From assembly GCF_003570885.1 (NCBI RefSeq), contig NZ_QXJC01000003.1, forward strand, positions 124,001-188,000: a stretch of DNA of 64,000 nucleotides, written 5' to 3'. A program made the translations under genes and the position numbers. Below are positions 1 through 8,792 of this stretch, piece after piece. Every line of letters begins with the position of its first letter. The first letter of the stretch is position 1. The notes beneath the pieces were generated by a model. The model was not told the origin of the DNA, did no database searches, and was given only the letters and a program-made list of their open reading frames with translations. The stretch comes from Simplicispira hankyongi (GTDB lineage Bacteria > Pseudomonadota > Gammaproteobacteria > Burkholderiales > Burkholderiaceae_C).

Positions 1-654
1 GCGCGCGTGGTCGCCGGCATTCGCGCGGAAATCGCCGCCAAGGTGCTTCCCGAAGGCTATTCGGTAGCACTTGAAGGCCAGTTCCAAGCGCAGGAGCAGG
101 CCTCACGGCTGATTGCCCTGCTGGCACTGCTGTCGCTGACCATGGTCTTCCTGGTGCTGTACAGCCGGTACCGTTCGACGGCGCTCACCCTCATCATCAT
201 GGGCAACATTCCGCTGGCACTGGTGGGCAGCGTGATCGCGCTGTGGATTTCCGGCCAGCCGCTGTCGGTGGCGGCGCTGGTGGGCTTCATCACGCTCACC
301 GGCATCGCCACGCGCAACGGCATTCTCAAGATCAGCCACTACATCAACCTGTGTGCCTTCGAAGGCGAACACTTTGGCCGGGCGCTCATCGTGCGCGGCT
401 CGCTTGAGCGCCTGACGCCGGTGCTGATGACCGCGCTGGTGGCCGCGTTCGCGCTGGTACCGCTCCTGGTCTCGGCCGACGCGCCCGGCAAGGAGGTGCT
501 GCACCCAGTGGCCGTCGTGATCTTCGGCGGCCTGGTCAGCTCCACGCTGCTCGACACCTTCCTGACGCCGCTGATGTTCTGGCGCTGGGGCCAAAAGCCC
601 CTGGCACGTCTGCTCGCCGCGCGCAGCACCGATGGCCCGCAAGAGAGTTTCTGA
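1..654 (+). CDS. RND efflux pump, heavy-metal (CusA/CzcA) type, C-terminal part
   Basis: The reading frame is open from the window edge, so the gene starts upstream. The 217 visible codons cover the end of a tripartite inner-membrane proton/substrate antiporter. About five hydrophobic segments can be seen, including RLIALLALLSLTMVFLVLY, a segment around GNIPLALVGSVIALWI, and LVGFITLTGIATRNGILKI. The last matches the conserved GI.xRNGI region of the CusA/CzcA family. The C-terminus, FLTPLMFWRWG, is also typical of that family. The metal-specific methionine or charged triad lies outside the window, so the substrate (Cu/Ag versus Zn/Co/Cd) cannot be read. The stop is followed closely by a small periplasmic protein gene that is probably co-transcribed. 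Confidence 0.9.
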   Translation, partial: ARVVAGIRAEIAAKVLPEGYSVALEGQFQAQEQASRLIALLALLSLTMVFLVLYSRYRSTALTLIIMGNIPLALVGSVIALWISGQPLSVAALVGFITLTGIATRNGILKISHYINLCAFEGEHFGRALIVRGSLERLTPVLMTALVAAFALVPLLVSADAPGKEVLHPVAVVIFGGLVSSTLLDTFLTPLMFWRWGQKPLARLLAARSTDGPQESF

Positions 655-688
655 TTCTTCGACCCCCGACTTCTACAAGGAGCAACCC

Positions 689-1123
689 ATGAAAAAGATC
701 TTCTGGTTCCCCACCCTGGCCATGGCCAGTCTGCTTGCCGCCGGCAGCGCCCTGGCGCACGACGACGCCTACCTCGACACCCAGCAGGCCCCCCATGGCG
801 GCCAACTGCGCATGGCGGGCGTGTACCACTTTGAACTGGTGCTGGACCACAGCAGCCCCGAACCCAAGGACAAGCCGGTGCGGGTCTACCTGACCGACCA
901 TGCGGGCCAGAAGATCAGCACGGCGGGCGCCACCGGCACCGTCACGCTGCTCTCGGGCAAGACCCGCGCCACCGTAGCGCTCACACCCGACGGGGACAAC
1001 CGCCTGAAGGGCGCCGGCACCTACGCGTCCCCCCCCGGGCTCAAGGCCGTGGTGTCGGTCACACTGGCTGGCAAGGCACCCGAGCAGGCGCGCTTCACGC
1101 CGCTGGCCGGCGCCGCGAAGTAG
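689..1123 (+). CDS. small periplasmic protein linked to RND metal efflux
   Basis: 144 residues with a clear signal peptide (MKKIFWFP...AAGSALA, cleavage probably after ALA at about residue 20) and a His/Asp-rich mature start (HDDAYLD). The ATG at 689 is preceded by AAGGAG at 677-682. An upstream in-frame start at 632 would overlap the pump gene and hide the signal peptide, so it is rejected. The stretch APHGGQLRMAGVYHFELVLD resembles the N-terminal region of some CzcB/CusB-type adaptor proteins, where HGG.L and a YHFELV-like strand recur. I infer a metal-binding accessory of the adjacent pump. The family is not named. Confidence 0.75.
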   Translation: MKKIFWFPTLAMASLLAAGSALAHDDAYLDTQQAPHGGQLRMAGVYHFELVLDHSSPEPKDKPVRVYLTDHAGQKISTAGATGTVTLLSGKTRATVALTPDGDNRLKGAGTYASPPGLKAVVSVTLAGKAPEQARFTPLAGAAK

Positions 1124-1155
1124 ACAAGTGCCTTCCAGAGGCTGAGAATATGAGC

Positions 1156-1203
1156 AAAAATAGCCTCTAGCGCACTGTTTATATGCAGTTGCAGCTATTT
1201 TTT
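1156..1203. repeat. Comamonadaceae-type palindromic intergenic repeat, copy 1 (diverged)
   Basis: Outer arms AAAAATAGC (1156-1164) and GCTATTTTT (1194-1202) are perfectly complementary and enclose CTCTAGCGCACTG...CAGTTGCAG. The 3' T run makes it terminator-like for transcription from the left. The inner core differs from the TAGCGCTTAT consensus of the other copies but the fold is kept. It ends 9 nt before the OsmC gene start. Confidence 0.75.
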
Positions 1204-1212
1204 CAATAGCAA

Positions 1213-1701
1213 ATGGAGAACTGCATGGCGGAACATGGGGCCGACATCCTGTGGGAACGGGGCGAACAGGACTTTTTGGGCCAGCGCTACAGCCGCCGGC
1301 ACCACATCCGTTTCGATGGGGGTATCGAGATCGCCGGCTCGTCGTCCCCGCATGTGGTGCCGCCGCCCTGGTCCGACGCATCGGCGGTAGACCCTGAAGA
1401 GGCCTTCGTAGCGTCTCTGTCGAGTTGCCACATGCTCTGGTTCCTCTCGATCGCCGCCCAGCACGGCTTCTGCGTGGACCGCTATGCCGACGCTGCCTGC
1501 GGCGTCATGCAGAAGAACGCCGAGGGCAGAATGGCCATGACCGTCGTCACGCTGCGCCCCGAGGTCAGGTTTTCCGGCACTACCCTGCCCACGCGCGACC
1601 AAATCGACACCCTACACCATGAAGCCCACGAAGCCTGCTTCATTGCCAACTCGGTCAAGACCGAGGTGCGCTGCGAACCGGTCTACCAGCCGGCGCCGTA
1701 G
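1213..1701 (+). CDS. OsmC/Ohr-family protein
   Basis: 162 residues of the OsmC/YhfA-like fold, a family that includes thiol-dependent hydroperoxide reductases. Both redox-cysteine contexts are visible: LSSCHMLWFL (about residue 75) and HEACFIANSVKTEV (about residue 141, near the C-terminus). These correspond to the paired cysteines of OsmC proteins. The HHIRFDGGIEIAGSSSPHV stretch fits the N-terminal strands. The start is either ATG 1213 (MENCMAEHG) or ATG 1225 (MAEHG); GGAG at 1215-1218 lies too close to the second to decide. The gene stands alone between two repeat elements. Role: probable organic peroxide detoxification in the cytoplasm, inferred from family. Confidence 0.85.
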   Translation: MENCMAEHGADILWERGEQDFLGQRYSRRHHIRFDGGIEIAGSSSPHVVPPPWSDASAVDPEEAFVASLSSCHMLWFLSIAAQHGFCVDRYADAACGVMQKNAEGRMAMTVVTLRPEVRFSGTTLPTRDQIDTLHHEAHEACFIANSVKTEVRCEPVYQPAP

Positions 1702-1705
1702 CCAT

Positions 1706-1724
1706 GCTTACGGAATAAGTAAGC
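1706..1724. terminator. hairpin after the OsmC gene
   Basis: GCTTAC (1706-1711), a 7-nt loop, and GTAAGC (1719-1724) form a 6-bp stem 5 nt after the stop codon. It has no strong T tract, so it is a weak terminator candidate. Confidence 0.35.
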
Positions 1725-1771
1725 AAAATCAGCATCCAGCGCTTACTCCATATGGTTTCAGCGCTATCAAA
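1724..1771. repeat. Comamonadaceae-type palindromic intergenic repeat, copy 2
   Basis: Contains AGCATCCAGCGCTTACTCCATATGG followed by the complementary half TTTCAGCGCT. The CAGCGCTTA core matches the other copies in this window. It sits between the OsmC gene and cheV. Confidence 0.7.
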
Positions 1772-1920
1772 TCACCATAGAAGCCGTATGCAGCGCCACC
1801 GTGGTCACATGCATGGGCTCCGGCACACGCGGGTATTGCCTGAGAATCTCCCGCGCCGTGCTCGGCTGGCGCCCCTAGAATTTGCCTATTCGCGTCCATA
1901 GCGCGCAAAGGACCTCTTCC

Positions 1921-2880
1921 ATGAAAACAGCCCAGCAAGAAATCGACGAGCGGACCAACCTCACCGGCAGCAACAAATTCGAGCTGTTGCTGTTTCGCCT
2001 GGGCACCGACAGTGCGCTGGGCCAGTCGGAGCTCTTTGGTATCAACGTCTTCAAGATCCGCGAAATCGTCGCCATGCCGGTCATCACGCCCATCGTGGGG
2101 GGTTCACCGCATTCGCTGGGGGTGGTCAACCTGCGTGGGCAAGTGATTCCGGTGCTTGATCTGCCGTCCATCGTCGGCTGCACACCGAAAACGGGCCTGA
2201 ACATCATGCTGGTGACCGAATTTGCGCGCACCACCCAGGCCTTTGCGGTGGAGTCGGTGGAAGACATTGCCCGTCTCGACTGGAACCAGGTGATGTCGGC
2301 CGAGTCGAGCGGCGCGGCCGGAAAACTCGTCACCAGCATTGCGCGGCTGGACGGCAACACCGACAACACGCGCCTGGCGCAGGTGCTCGACGTCGAAGCC
2401 ATCCTGCAAATGGTCTCGCCATCCGACGAGCACCAGGTGGACCCACAGAAGGTAGGCGCCAAACTGTTGCTCAGGCCTGGCACCATCGTGCTGGCAGCCG
2501 ACGACTCCTTCGTCGCGCGCTCGCTCATCGAGCAGGAGCTCACGGTGCTGCAGGCGCCCTACGAGATGACCAAATCGGGCAAGGAGGCCTGGGACCGGCT
2601 CAATATGCTGGCGGATGCCGCCGAGGCCGAAGGCAAAACAGTGCTCGACAAGGTCGCCCTGGTGCTCACCGATCTGGAAATGCCGGAAATGGATGGGTTC
2701 ACCCTCACACGCAACATCAAGCAGAGCGCGCGTCTGAGCGGCCTGCCCGTGATCATCCACTCTTCGCTCTCCGGTTCAGCCAATGAGGACCATGTGCGCA
2801 GCGTGGGCGCCGATGGCTACGTGGCCAAGTTCGTCGCCGAAGACCTTGCCAATGCGCTGCGTAAGGTCCTTCTTTCCTGA
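1921..2880 (+). CDS. cheV: chemotaxis protein CheV (CheW-receiver fusion)
   Basis: 319 residues. The N-terminal half (about 15-165) is a CheW-like adaptor domain (ELLLFRLGTD..., GINVFKIREIV, SLGVVNLRGQVIPVLDL) that docks CheA to receptors. The C-terminal half (about 190-315) is a response-regulator receiver domain. The phospho-acceptor is most likely Asp251 in LTDLEMPEMDGF, with Lys in the YVAKFVAEDL motif near the end. ATG 1921 is chosen because AAAGGA lies about 6 nt upstream; the 1882 start would add 13 residues without homology. No other che genes are adjacent, as is usual for cheV. A second chemotaxis gene lies at the far end of the window. Confidence 0.95.
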   Translation: MKTAQQEIDERTNLTGSNKFELLLFRLGTDSALGQSELFGINVFKIREIVAMPVITPIVGGSPHSLGVVNLRGQVIPVLDLPSIVGCTPKTGLNIMLVTEFARTTQAFAVESVEDIARLDWNQVMSAESSGAAGKLVTSIARLDGNTDNTRLAQVLDVEAILQMVSPSDEHQVDPQKVGAKLLLRPGTIVLAADDSFVARSLIEQELTVLQAPYEMTKSGKEAWDRLNMLADAAEAEGKTVLDKVALVLTDLEMPEMDGFTLTRNIKQSARLSGLPVIIHSSLSGSANEDHVRSVGADGYVAKFVAEDLANALRKVLLS

Positions 2881-3071
2881 TCGAACGTTCAAGCAGCAAT
2901 GCGGAGACATGCTGCAACATCTGACAAGCGCAGGCAAAGACTGCGCAATGTAGGTTTTGGCCGTCAACCACAGGCCTCGCAACAGCGTATAAGCAGGGAT
3001 GAGTCCCGCCGCACAGCGTTTGTGCCGTGGAATCCACTAGCCATGGGCCGCCTCGCTACCGGAGCACCGAT

Positions 3072-3569
3072 ATGACGTCAAACCACGTTTCCAAACTTGC
3101 CGCAACTGCCGTGCTGCTGGCAGCCGCCACCGGCTGCGCCGTACCAGGCGACCCGTATTACTCGGGTGGGTACGCACCCACCCCGGTGTACGGGGCAACC
3201 ACCATCTATGAATCAGGCGCCTACCCGGCGTATCCCGCTTATGCGGATCGCGATCGCGAAGACCGCTGGGAAGATATGCGCAATGATCGAGAGCGGCGCG
3301 CCTGGCGCGAGCGCCAGGCAGAGCGCGAGCGCGAGCGCGTACAGCGGGCGCGCGACGAACAGGCACGGCGCGACCTTGAACGCCAACGTGACCAACGCGA
3401 CCAATGGGCGCGGCAACAACGCGAGCGCGACCTTGCGCAACGCCAGCGCGAACAGCGTTCCCGCGCCACTCGCAACGACCGCAACTCCGACGGCAGCCCG
3501 CGCACCGACTACGACCGCTACAACCCATCGACAGGGGCCTGGATGCCGCGTTCGGAAGACATGCCCTGA
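3072..3569 (+). CDS. lipoprotein-like protein with Arg/Glu/Gln-rich helix
   Basis: 165 residues. The N-terminus (KLAATAVLLAAATGCAVPG) is a lipoprotein signal with a lipobox-like AATGC, so Cys22 is the probable lipidation site. A Tyr/Pro/Gly-rich linker follows (about 25-60), then about 70 residues of almost pure Arg/Glu/Gln/Asp predicted to be one long charged helix, and a tail STGAWMPR. The ATG at 3072 has GGAG at 3061-3064. Function is unknown; a surface or periplasmic spacer role is only a guess. The repetitive charged codons create long open frames on the opposite strand, which are shadows. Confidence 0.7.
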   Translation: MTSNHVSKLAATAVLLAAATGCAVPGDPYYSGGYAPTPVYGATTIYESGAYPAYPAYADRDREDRWEDMRNDRERRAWRERQAERERERVQRARDEQARRDLERQRDQRDQWARQQRERDLAQRQREQRSRATRNDRNSDGSPRTDYDRYNPSTGAWMPRSEDMP

Positions 3570-3641
3570 ACACACGTTCCAGCCAGGCTGAAAGACTCCA
3601 GTCAGTCCAGTCAGCGCAACACGCCCATCCAGGAGGTTTAC

Positions 3642-4352
3642 TTGACCCACGCGCACAAGTTCCACAAGTTCCTTGTCCCGCTGGCGTCTGTGTTTTGGGT
3701 CGCTCTGGGCGTGCTGTCGCCCTTTGAGGCGGCGTCCGCCCAGGTTCTGCGCTGCACCGACGCGCGCACGGGCAAGGTCACCTATACCGACTCCGCCTGC
3801 GACAGCGGTACGCAGAGTCGGGAAGTTCAGCCGCGCAAGAGCCCAGAAGAGCTGGCGCAGGAACGTGCACAAGGCGAAGAGGCAGCCCAGCGCATGCGCG
3901 AGCGCCTGGCCGCCGAGGCAGCCGCCACCCAGCAGCGTGAAGCGCAGCAGGCCCGTGAAGAGCGCGAGGCACGGCGCGCACAGCGAGGTACCAGCGCAGC
4001 CGACTATGCCAACAGCGCTGCTTGCGCCAACGCCCGCCGTGCGCTCGATGCCGTCGCCGCCAGCGTGGCGGGGAGTGCAGAGGATCAGTCGGCCCGGCTG
4101 GACACCGCGCAGCGCCAGATGGAACTCTCCTGCCTAGGCCCAGAGGGCTATGCGCGCGCCGAAGCTGCACGTGCCAATCGGCCGCAGGTCGTGGTGGTGC
4201 AACCGCCCGCCTGGCCCGTGCACCCCCGGCCGCCCCATCAGCCCAATCGTGCGGATCGCCCGTATATCAAGGGATGCACTTCATTTACCTGCACCGACAG
4301 CAACGGCAAGCGCTACCCGCGCACCGGGCCCGGTAGTTTTGACGGGCGTTGA
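3642..4352 (+). CDS. DUF4124-type secreted protein with charged coiled coil
   Basis: 236 residues starting at TTG 3642, chosen because a full AGGAGG (3631-3636) lies 5 nt upstream and no nearby in-frame ATG keeps the signal peptide. A signal sequence (to about ASAQ, residue 34) is followed by VLRCTDARTGKVTYTDSAC, the hallmark of DUF4124 (a small Cys-containing beta domain). An Ala/Arg/Glu/Gln coiled coil (about 65-115) and a Pro-rich tail ending CTSFTCTDSNGKRYPRTG come next. The cysteines suggest periplasmic disulfides. Role unknown; the preceding gene has the same style and may be functionally linked. Confidence 0.8.
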   Translation: MTHAHKFHKFLVPLASVFWVALGVLSPFEAASAQVLRCTDARTGKVTYTDSACDSGTQSREVQPRKSPEELAQERAQGEEAAQRMRERLAAEAAATQQREAQQAREEREARRAQRGTSAADYANSAACANARRALDAVAASVAGSAEDQSARLDTAQRQMELSCLGPEGYARAEAARANRPQVVVVQPPAWPVHPRPPHQPNRADRPYIKGCTSFTCTDSNGKRYPRTGPGSFDGR

Positions 4353-4368
4353 GCCTGGAAACAACTGC

Positions 4369-5883
4369 TCAACCCAGATTTTCAGGCGACATATAGGCAA
4401 CCCGCCACTCTTCAAACGGTTGGCTGTCGGCTGACTCAATGGTTTTTTGCTCTTCCCAGGACTGCGCCGCCATGTGCTCGAAACGGGCCTGTTCTTGGGC
4501 CGGCCAGGGCATGGCCAGCAGCGCCTCTTGGGCCTTGCCAGAGCATTGCGCCGCAAAGCGCACATAGCTGTTGTGGTGTTCACTCGCCATGGCATCAAGC
4601 ACGCGGGCAGAGGGAGTGGTGTGCGCTGCAGCGAGCGTGCCGCGCGCAGCGGACAGGGCTTTTGCAAACCCATCACCGCCATGCGCGGTGTCCAGCGCCT
4701 GGGCGTAGGGCACGCATTCCTCCAGCACTTGCGCTGCCCATTCGGTCAATGGCACGGAGCGCCCCCGACGCAGCAGGTGCAGACCGGGTTCACGCCCCCG
4801 GGCAGCCGTCAGGTGCTGGTTGTGCTTGATTTCCGTGATCTCGTCCGGCGTATCGTGTGGGCTATCGGAAAGGAGGCAATGCAGCAAAAACACGTCCAGC
4901 ACCCGCATGGTCTCGGCCGTGATGCCCACCGGGACGAACGGATCCAGGTCCATGAGCCGCACTTCCACGTATTCGACGCCACGCTCACGCAGCGCGTGCA
5001 GCGGGCGCTCGCCAAGGCGAATCACCCGCTTGGGTCGGATGGTGCCGTAGAACTCGTTCTCGATCTGCAGCAGGCTGGTGCCTAGCTGGTTGTAATCGCC
5101 CCCCGGGTTGCGTATGCCCACCGCCTCGTAGGCGGGGTAGGGCTGGGTCAGTGCCTGGTGAAGCGATTGCGCGTAGCCATCAAGTCCGTTGTAGCTCACC
5201 GCCAGCGTAGCCTGCGCGTCGCTCTGGTAGCCCAGGCGCCCCATGCGCAGCGATGTGGCATGCGGCAGGTACAACGCGTCCGGCCCGAGCGTTTGCAAGG
5301 CATGCGGCCGGCCTTGGGCAAAGCATGAACACAGTGCGGGCGAGGCGCCGAACAGGTACAGCAGCACAAAGGCGTGGCGCCGGAAATTGCGAATCAACGC
5401 GAAATACTGCTCGCTGGTGACGCCGGGCATCGACCAGTTGTAATGGATGCCGCAAATGGTCTGCATGCGCCGACCGTAACGGTGGCCCAGACCCATGCGG
5501 TAAATACTCTTGGCGCGACCGACGTTCGAACTGCCAAAGCGCGCCAGCGGAATCGTCTCGTCGGTCGGCAATCGGCACGGCATGCTCGACGCCCACACGC
5601 GCTCGTCGCCCTGGGCCGCCAGCGTCCGGTGCACAAATTGGTGGATGCGCGTGAGCTCGTCCAGACAATCGTCAATCGCCAGGTGCGCGCCGGTGACCAG
5701 CTCGATCTGCGATTCGCTGTAGTCGGTGGTGATGTGCGGGTGCGTCAGCGCCGATCCCAGCGCTGCGGGGTGCGGCGTCAGGGCCAGATCGCCCGCAGGC
5801 TGTACGCGCAATCCCTCTTTTTCAATGCCGCGGCGGATGCCCAGGAGGGGTTGCGCACGAAGGGTGTCCTGCAGGGAGCTCAT
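4369..5883 (-). CDS. gshA: glutamate--cysteine ligase
   Basis: 504 residues, the usual length for the proteobacterial GshA class. It catalyses ATP-dependent gamma-glutamylcysteine formation, the first step of glutathione synthesis, in the cytoplasm. Family signatures visible: GIEKEGLRV near the N-terminus, DYSESQIELVTG, GIHYNW (about residue 145), NPGGDYNQLGTSLLQIENEFY and YVEVRLMDLDPF. The product glutathione is required by frmA/fghA encoded at 31-33 kb. The gene is convergent with the DUF4124 gene (16 nt apart) and monocistronic as far as can be seen. Confidence 0.97.
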   Translation of the reverse strand: MSSLQDTLRAQPLLGIRRGIEKEGLRVQPAGDLALTPHPAALGSALTHPHITTDYSESQIELVTGAHLAIDDCLDELTRIHQFVHRTLAAQGDERVWASSMPCRLPTDETIPLARFGSSNVGRAKSIYRMGLGHRYGRRMQTICGIHYNWSMPGVTSEQYFALIRNFRRHAFVLLYLFGASPALCSCFAQGRPHALQTLGPDALYLPHATSLRMGRLGYQSDAQATLAVSYNGLDGYAQSLHQALTQPYPAYEAVGIRNPGGDYNQLGTSLLQIENEFYGTIRPKRVIRLGERPLHALRERGVEYVEVRLMDLDPFVPVGITAETMRVLDVFLLHCLLSDSPHDTPDEITEIKHNQHLTAARGREPGLHLLRRGRSVPLTEWAAQVLEECVPYAQALDTAHGGDGFAKALSAARGTLAAAHTTPSARVLDAMASEHHNSYVRFAAQCSGKAQEALLAMPWPAQEQARFEHMAAQSWEEQKTIESADSQPFEEWRVAYMSPENLG

Positions 5884-5984
5884 GAATGGCGGGCCGATGG
5901 CGTGTTTTTGGGTTCGCGGAACTTAGCACGCGGCCCGCAGCCGTGCGCAGCGCAGGGAAATTCGGCTGCGCCCCTCTCGCGCCA

Positions 5985-6893
5985 TCAGCGGCGCGCGGCC
6001 ATGGCCTTCTGCACTTCGAGCGCGCCCTGGGCGCCTCCGTTGGCCGGCACCTGCTCACCCTCGCGCGCAGTGACTTCGGCCAGGCGGGCAGCGAGTTGCT
6101 CGGGCGCATCTGGCCCTGTGCCGATGTAAACGCCTTGCGTCATGGTGACGTGCGCCGCCTCGAAACTGCCTGCGCCCGCACACAAGGTGGTCCGGGTGGG
6201 TGCACTCTCATGCGCCAGCACCAGCATGGCCGGCACCACGGCCTCCGGCGCCAGCATGGCCAGCACTTCGGCCGGCATCAGCCCCTCCGTCATGCGCGTG
6301 GCAGCCGTGGGCGCCAGTGCGTTGACGTGGATGTGGTGCTTGGCGCCTTCGATGGCCAGCGTCTGCATCAGCCCGACCAGCGCCAGCTTGGCGGCGCCGT
6401 AGTTGCTCTGGCCGAAGTTGCCATACAGGCCGGTGGAGGACGTCGTCATCACAATGCGACCGTATTCCTGCGCCACCATGTGCGGCCAGACCGCCTTGCA
6501 GCAGTGCGCCGCGCCCATCAGGTGCACATCGACCACGGTGCGAAAGTCCGCCATGTCCATCTTGGCGAAGCTCTTGTCGCGCAGGATGCCAGCGTTGTTC
6601 ACCAGCACATCGACCCGGCCCCAGGCGTCCACCACCTGCTGCACCATGGCCTGCACGGCGGCGAAGTCGGTCACCGAAGCACCATTGGCCAGCGCCTCAC
6701 CACCGGCAGCGCGAATCTCATCGACCACTTTCTGTGCGGCGCTGACCGAGCCGCCCTCGCCATGCACGCCGCCGCCCAGGTCGTTGACCAGCACCCGAGC
6801 GCCGCGCGCTGCCAAAGCCAGGGCGTGCGCCCGGCCCAAGCCGCCACCCGCACCGGTCACGATGGCCACGCGGCCTTTGAAATCCAATTCCAT
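5985..6893 (-). CDS. short-chain dehydrogenase, MFE-2 / (R)-3-hydroxyacyl-CoA type
   Basis: 302 residues. The NAD(P)-binding TGAGGGLG is at 13-20, NNAG at 99-102, and the catalytic Ser152 (TSSTG), Tyr165 and Lys169 (YGAAK) are all present. VNDLGGGVHGEG after the second strand and the long C-terminal extension beyond residue 250 are typical of the hydroxyacyl-CoA dehydrogenase part of peroxisomal multifunctional enzyme 2 and its bacterial homologues. Substrate inferred: a 3-hydroxyacyl-CoA. GGAG lies about 8 nt before the ATG at 6893. It is divergent from the Nudix gene, with about 100 nt between them. Confidence 0.85.
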   Translation of the reverse strand: MELDFKGRVAIVTGAGGGLGRAHALALAARGARVLVNDLGGGVHGEGGSVSAAQKVVDEIRAAGGEALANGASVTDFAAVQAMVQQVVDAWGRVDVLVNNAGILRDKSFAKMDMADFRTVVDVHLMGAAHCCKAVWPHMVAQEYGRIVMTTSSTGLYGNFGQSNYGAAKLALVGLMQTLAIEGAKHHIHVNALAPTAATRMTEGLMPAEVLAMLAPEAVVPAMLVLAHESAPTRTTLCAGAGSFEAAHVTMTQGVYIGTGPDAPEQLAARLAEVTAREGEQVPANGGAQGALEVQKAMAARR

Positions 6894-6992
6894 TTTTCAA
6901 CTCCAGTAAAAAACTTGACCGCGGGTACTGTAGCGGGACATAGCAAGTCGGCGGTTGCCGTGCGAGACTGTGCGCTTTACTCGCCACCAACC

Positions 6993-7877
6993 ATGCAAGC
7001 TGCTGCCCCCACCAGCCAGGAAACCCCACGCGACTCGGCCAGCATCATGCTGTTGCAGGATGCACCAGCGGGGATGCAGGTCTTGCTGCTGCGCCGCCAT
7101 GCCAAGGCATCCAACATGGCGGGCGTGTACGTGTTTCCGGGCGGCAAACTTGACCCCGAGGACCAGTGGGACGATGGGGCGCCACAACTGGACCAGACCC
7201 GCCAGACACTCGCCAGCGCGCTGGCCGAGCCAGGCACGCCGCCCGAGCGGGCTGCGGCGCTGTACGTTGCGGCCCTGCGCGAAGCGGTAGAGGAATGCGG
7301 CCTGCTGCTCGCTGAACCCACCGCTGGTGGCCAGCCCCTGGATGCCGCGGCGGCCCGGGCGCGGCTGCGCGGCGGAGAAACCTTTACGTCCATGCTGCAG
7401 TCCCTGGCGCTGCGCCTGCAGACCCGGGCCCTGGTGCCGTGGTCGCGCTGGATCACGCCAGTGGCGCCAAGCATGGCGAGCCGGCGCTTCGACACCCGAT
7501 TTTTCGTCGCCCGCGCACCCCAGGGCCAGGTGGCGCGCCACGACAACCAGGAAACGGTCGACACGCTGTGGGTGGCGCCGCGCACCGCGCTGGAGCAGTA
7601 CCGCGATGGCGCCATCGACCTGGCACCGCCGCAAATCATGACGCTGGCCCACCTGGCACGGCACGCCAGCGTGGCGCAGGTGCTCGAAGCAGCGCTGCGC
7701 CAGCGCCCGCCCACCATCCTGCCGCAGGCTTTTGACGACCACGGCAGCCGTGTCATCTGCTACCCCGGCGACGAGCGCCATGCGGTGCGCGAGCGTGCCA
7801 TGCCTGGCCCTACGCGCTTGCTCTACCGCGAGCACCGCTTCTATCCGGAACGCGGGTTCGATGCCTTGTTTGAATAA
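6993..7877 (+). CDS. Nudix hydrolase with split Nudix box (NUDT19-like)
   Basis: 294 residues. FPGGKLDPED (about 48-57) is the start of a Nudix box and REAVEECGLLL (96-106) its catalytic end, so about 40 residues are inserted between the Gly and the REUXEE motif. This split box is known from the NUDT19/RP2 subfamily, whose characterised members hydrolyse CoA and acyl-CoA diphosphates; that activity is inferred here. The ATG at 6993 (MQAAAPTSQ) is chosen because the frame upstream runs antisense through the SDR gene. It is convergent with the class IV aminotransferase gene, 3 nt apart. Confidence 0.85.
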   Translation: MQAAAPTSQETPRDSASIMLLQDAPAGMQVLLLRRHAKASNMAGVYVFPGGKLDPEDQWDDGAPQLDQTRQTLASALAEPGTPPERAAALYVAALREAVEECGLLLAEPTAGGQPLDAAAARARLRGGETFTSMLQSLALRLQTRALVPWSRWITPVAPSMASRRFDTRFFVARAPQGQVARHDNQETVDTLWVAPRTALEQYRDGAIDLAPPQIMTLAHLARHASVAQVLEAALRQRPPTILPQAFDDHGSRVICYPGDERHAVRERAMPGPTRLLYREHRFYPERGFDALFE

Positions 7878-7880
7878 ACG

Positions 7881-8792
7881 TCACAGCGCATACTGAACCG
7901 CGCGGCGGTAGCGCGGGTCATGGTGCCACGCCCAATAAGTGGCGGTGAGTTGTCGCGTCACCGGCCCCACACACCCGTCGCCCACGGCTTTGCCATTGAT
8001 CCGCGTGACCGGGAGCAAACCGCCGCCCGAACTGGAGACGAATGCCTCACGGGCCTCTTGCAGTTCCTGAACGGGCAAGGTCCGCTGCTCCAGCGGCACC
8101 CCGAGAGCCTGCGCCATCTCAAGCACCGTGCGGCGCGTGATGCCTTCGAGCACCCCCTGATCGGGCGTGACCAGAACCCCTTGCGCATTGAGGCAGAACA
8201 CATTGAAGCCCGGGCCTTCGACCACGTGGCCCGCACCGTCGGTCAGAACCACCGTGTCGCCACCCGCATCCAGTGCGCCAAGCAGGCCCATGGTCAGGTC
8301 GTTCCAGTGGTAGTTCTTGGCGCGGGGATCGACGCTGCTCGCGGGAATACGCTGCACATCGCTCACCATGAGGTTCAGGCCCCGCGTGCGCTGGGCCTCG
8401 TCGGCAATCCAGACAAATGGCACGGCAAAGGCATAGAACTGGTTAACCGCTTGGCGTGGGTCGCGCGAGCCCCAGGGCGGCTGGCCACGCGTGGCAATCA
8501 TTTCGACGTAGCTGTTGCGCAGCCCCGAGAGGCGCACGCACTGTTCAAGCACCTCGGTGATCTGCTCTGGCGAGCGCCCAGGATCGAGGCGAAAGCTCGC
8601 GCAGCTGCGTGCGAAGCGTTCAAGGTGTGCGTCGAGCCGAAAGAAAGCGCCCTCCCAGACGGTCACTACATCGTAGGTGGCGTCGGAGCGCAAAAAGCCC
8701 CAATCGGTCAGGGGGATGGCTGCATCGGCAATGGGCACGTACTGGCCGCGCACATACGCCACGCCTTGGGAATAATCAGGTGCTGTCGTCAT
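7881..8792 (-). CDS. class IV PLP-dependent aminotransferase
   Basis: 303 residues of fold-type IV. Lys159 in DPRAKNYHWND is the expected Schiff-base lysine, and Glu192 in VVEGPGFNVF is the conserved PLP-N1 partner. VTPDQGVLEGITRRTVLEMA is the phosphate-binding and family motif. Candidates are branched-chain aminotransferase, D-amino acid aminotransferase or (R)-amine transaminase. The RGQYVPIADA N-terminus and the sequence as a whole do not decide the substrate. No ilv or pab genes are adjacent. Confidence 0.85.
   Translation of the reverse strand: MTTAPDYSQGVAYVRGQYVPIADAAIPLTDWGFLRSDATYDVVTVWEGAFFRLDAHLERFARSCASFRLDPGRSPEQITEVLEQCVRLSGLRNSYVEMIATRGQPPWGSRDPRQAVNQFYAFAVPFVWIADEAQRTRGLNLMVSDVQRIPASSVDPRAKNYHWNDLTMGLLGALDAGGDTVVLTDGAGHVVEGPGFNVFCLNAQGVLVTPDQGVLEGITRRTVLEMAQALGVPLEQRTLPVQELQEAREAFVSSSGGGLLPVTRINGKAVGDGCVGPVTRQLTATYWAWHHDPRYRRAVQYAL

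Noticed and set aside
3280-3480. Tandem repeat or CRISPR-like array in the Arg/Glu-rich gene
   Set aside because: The repetition comes from GAGCGC-type codons in a charged helix; there are no regular repeats and spacers.
5886-6992. Long + strand open frame continuous with the Nudix gene
   Set aside because: It runs antisense through the SDR gene, which has all catalytic motifs. It is a GC-rich shadow frame.
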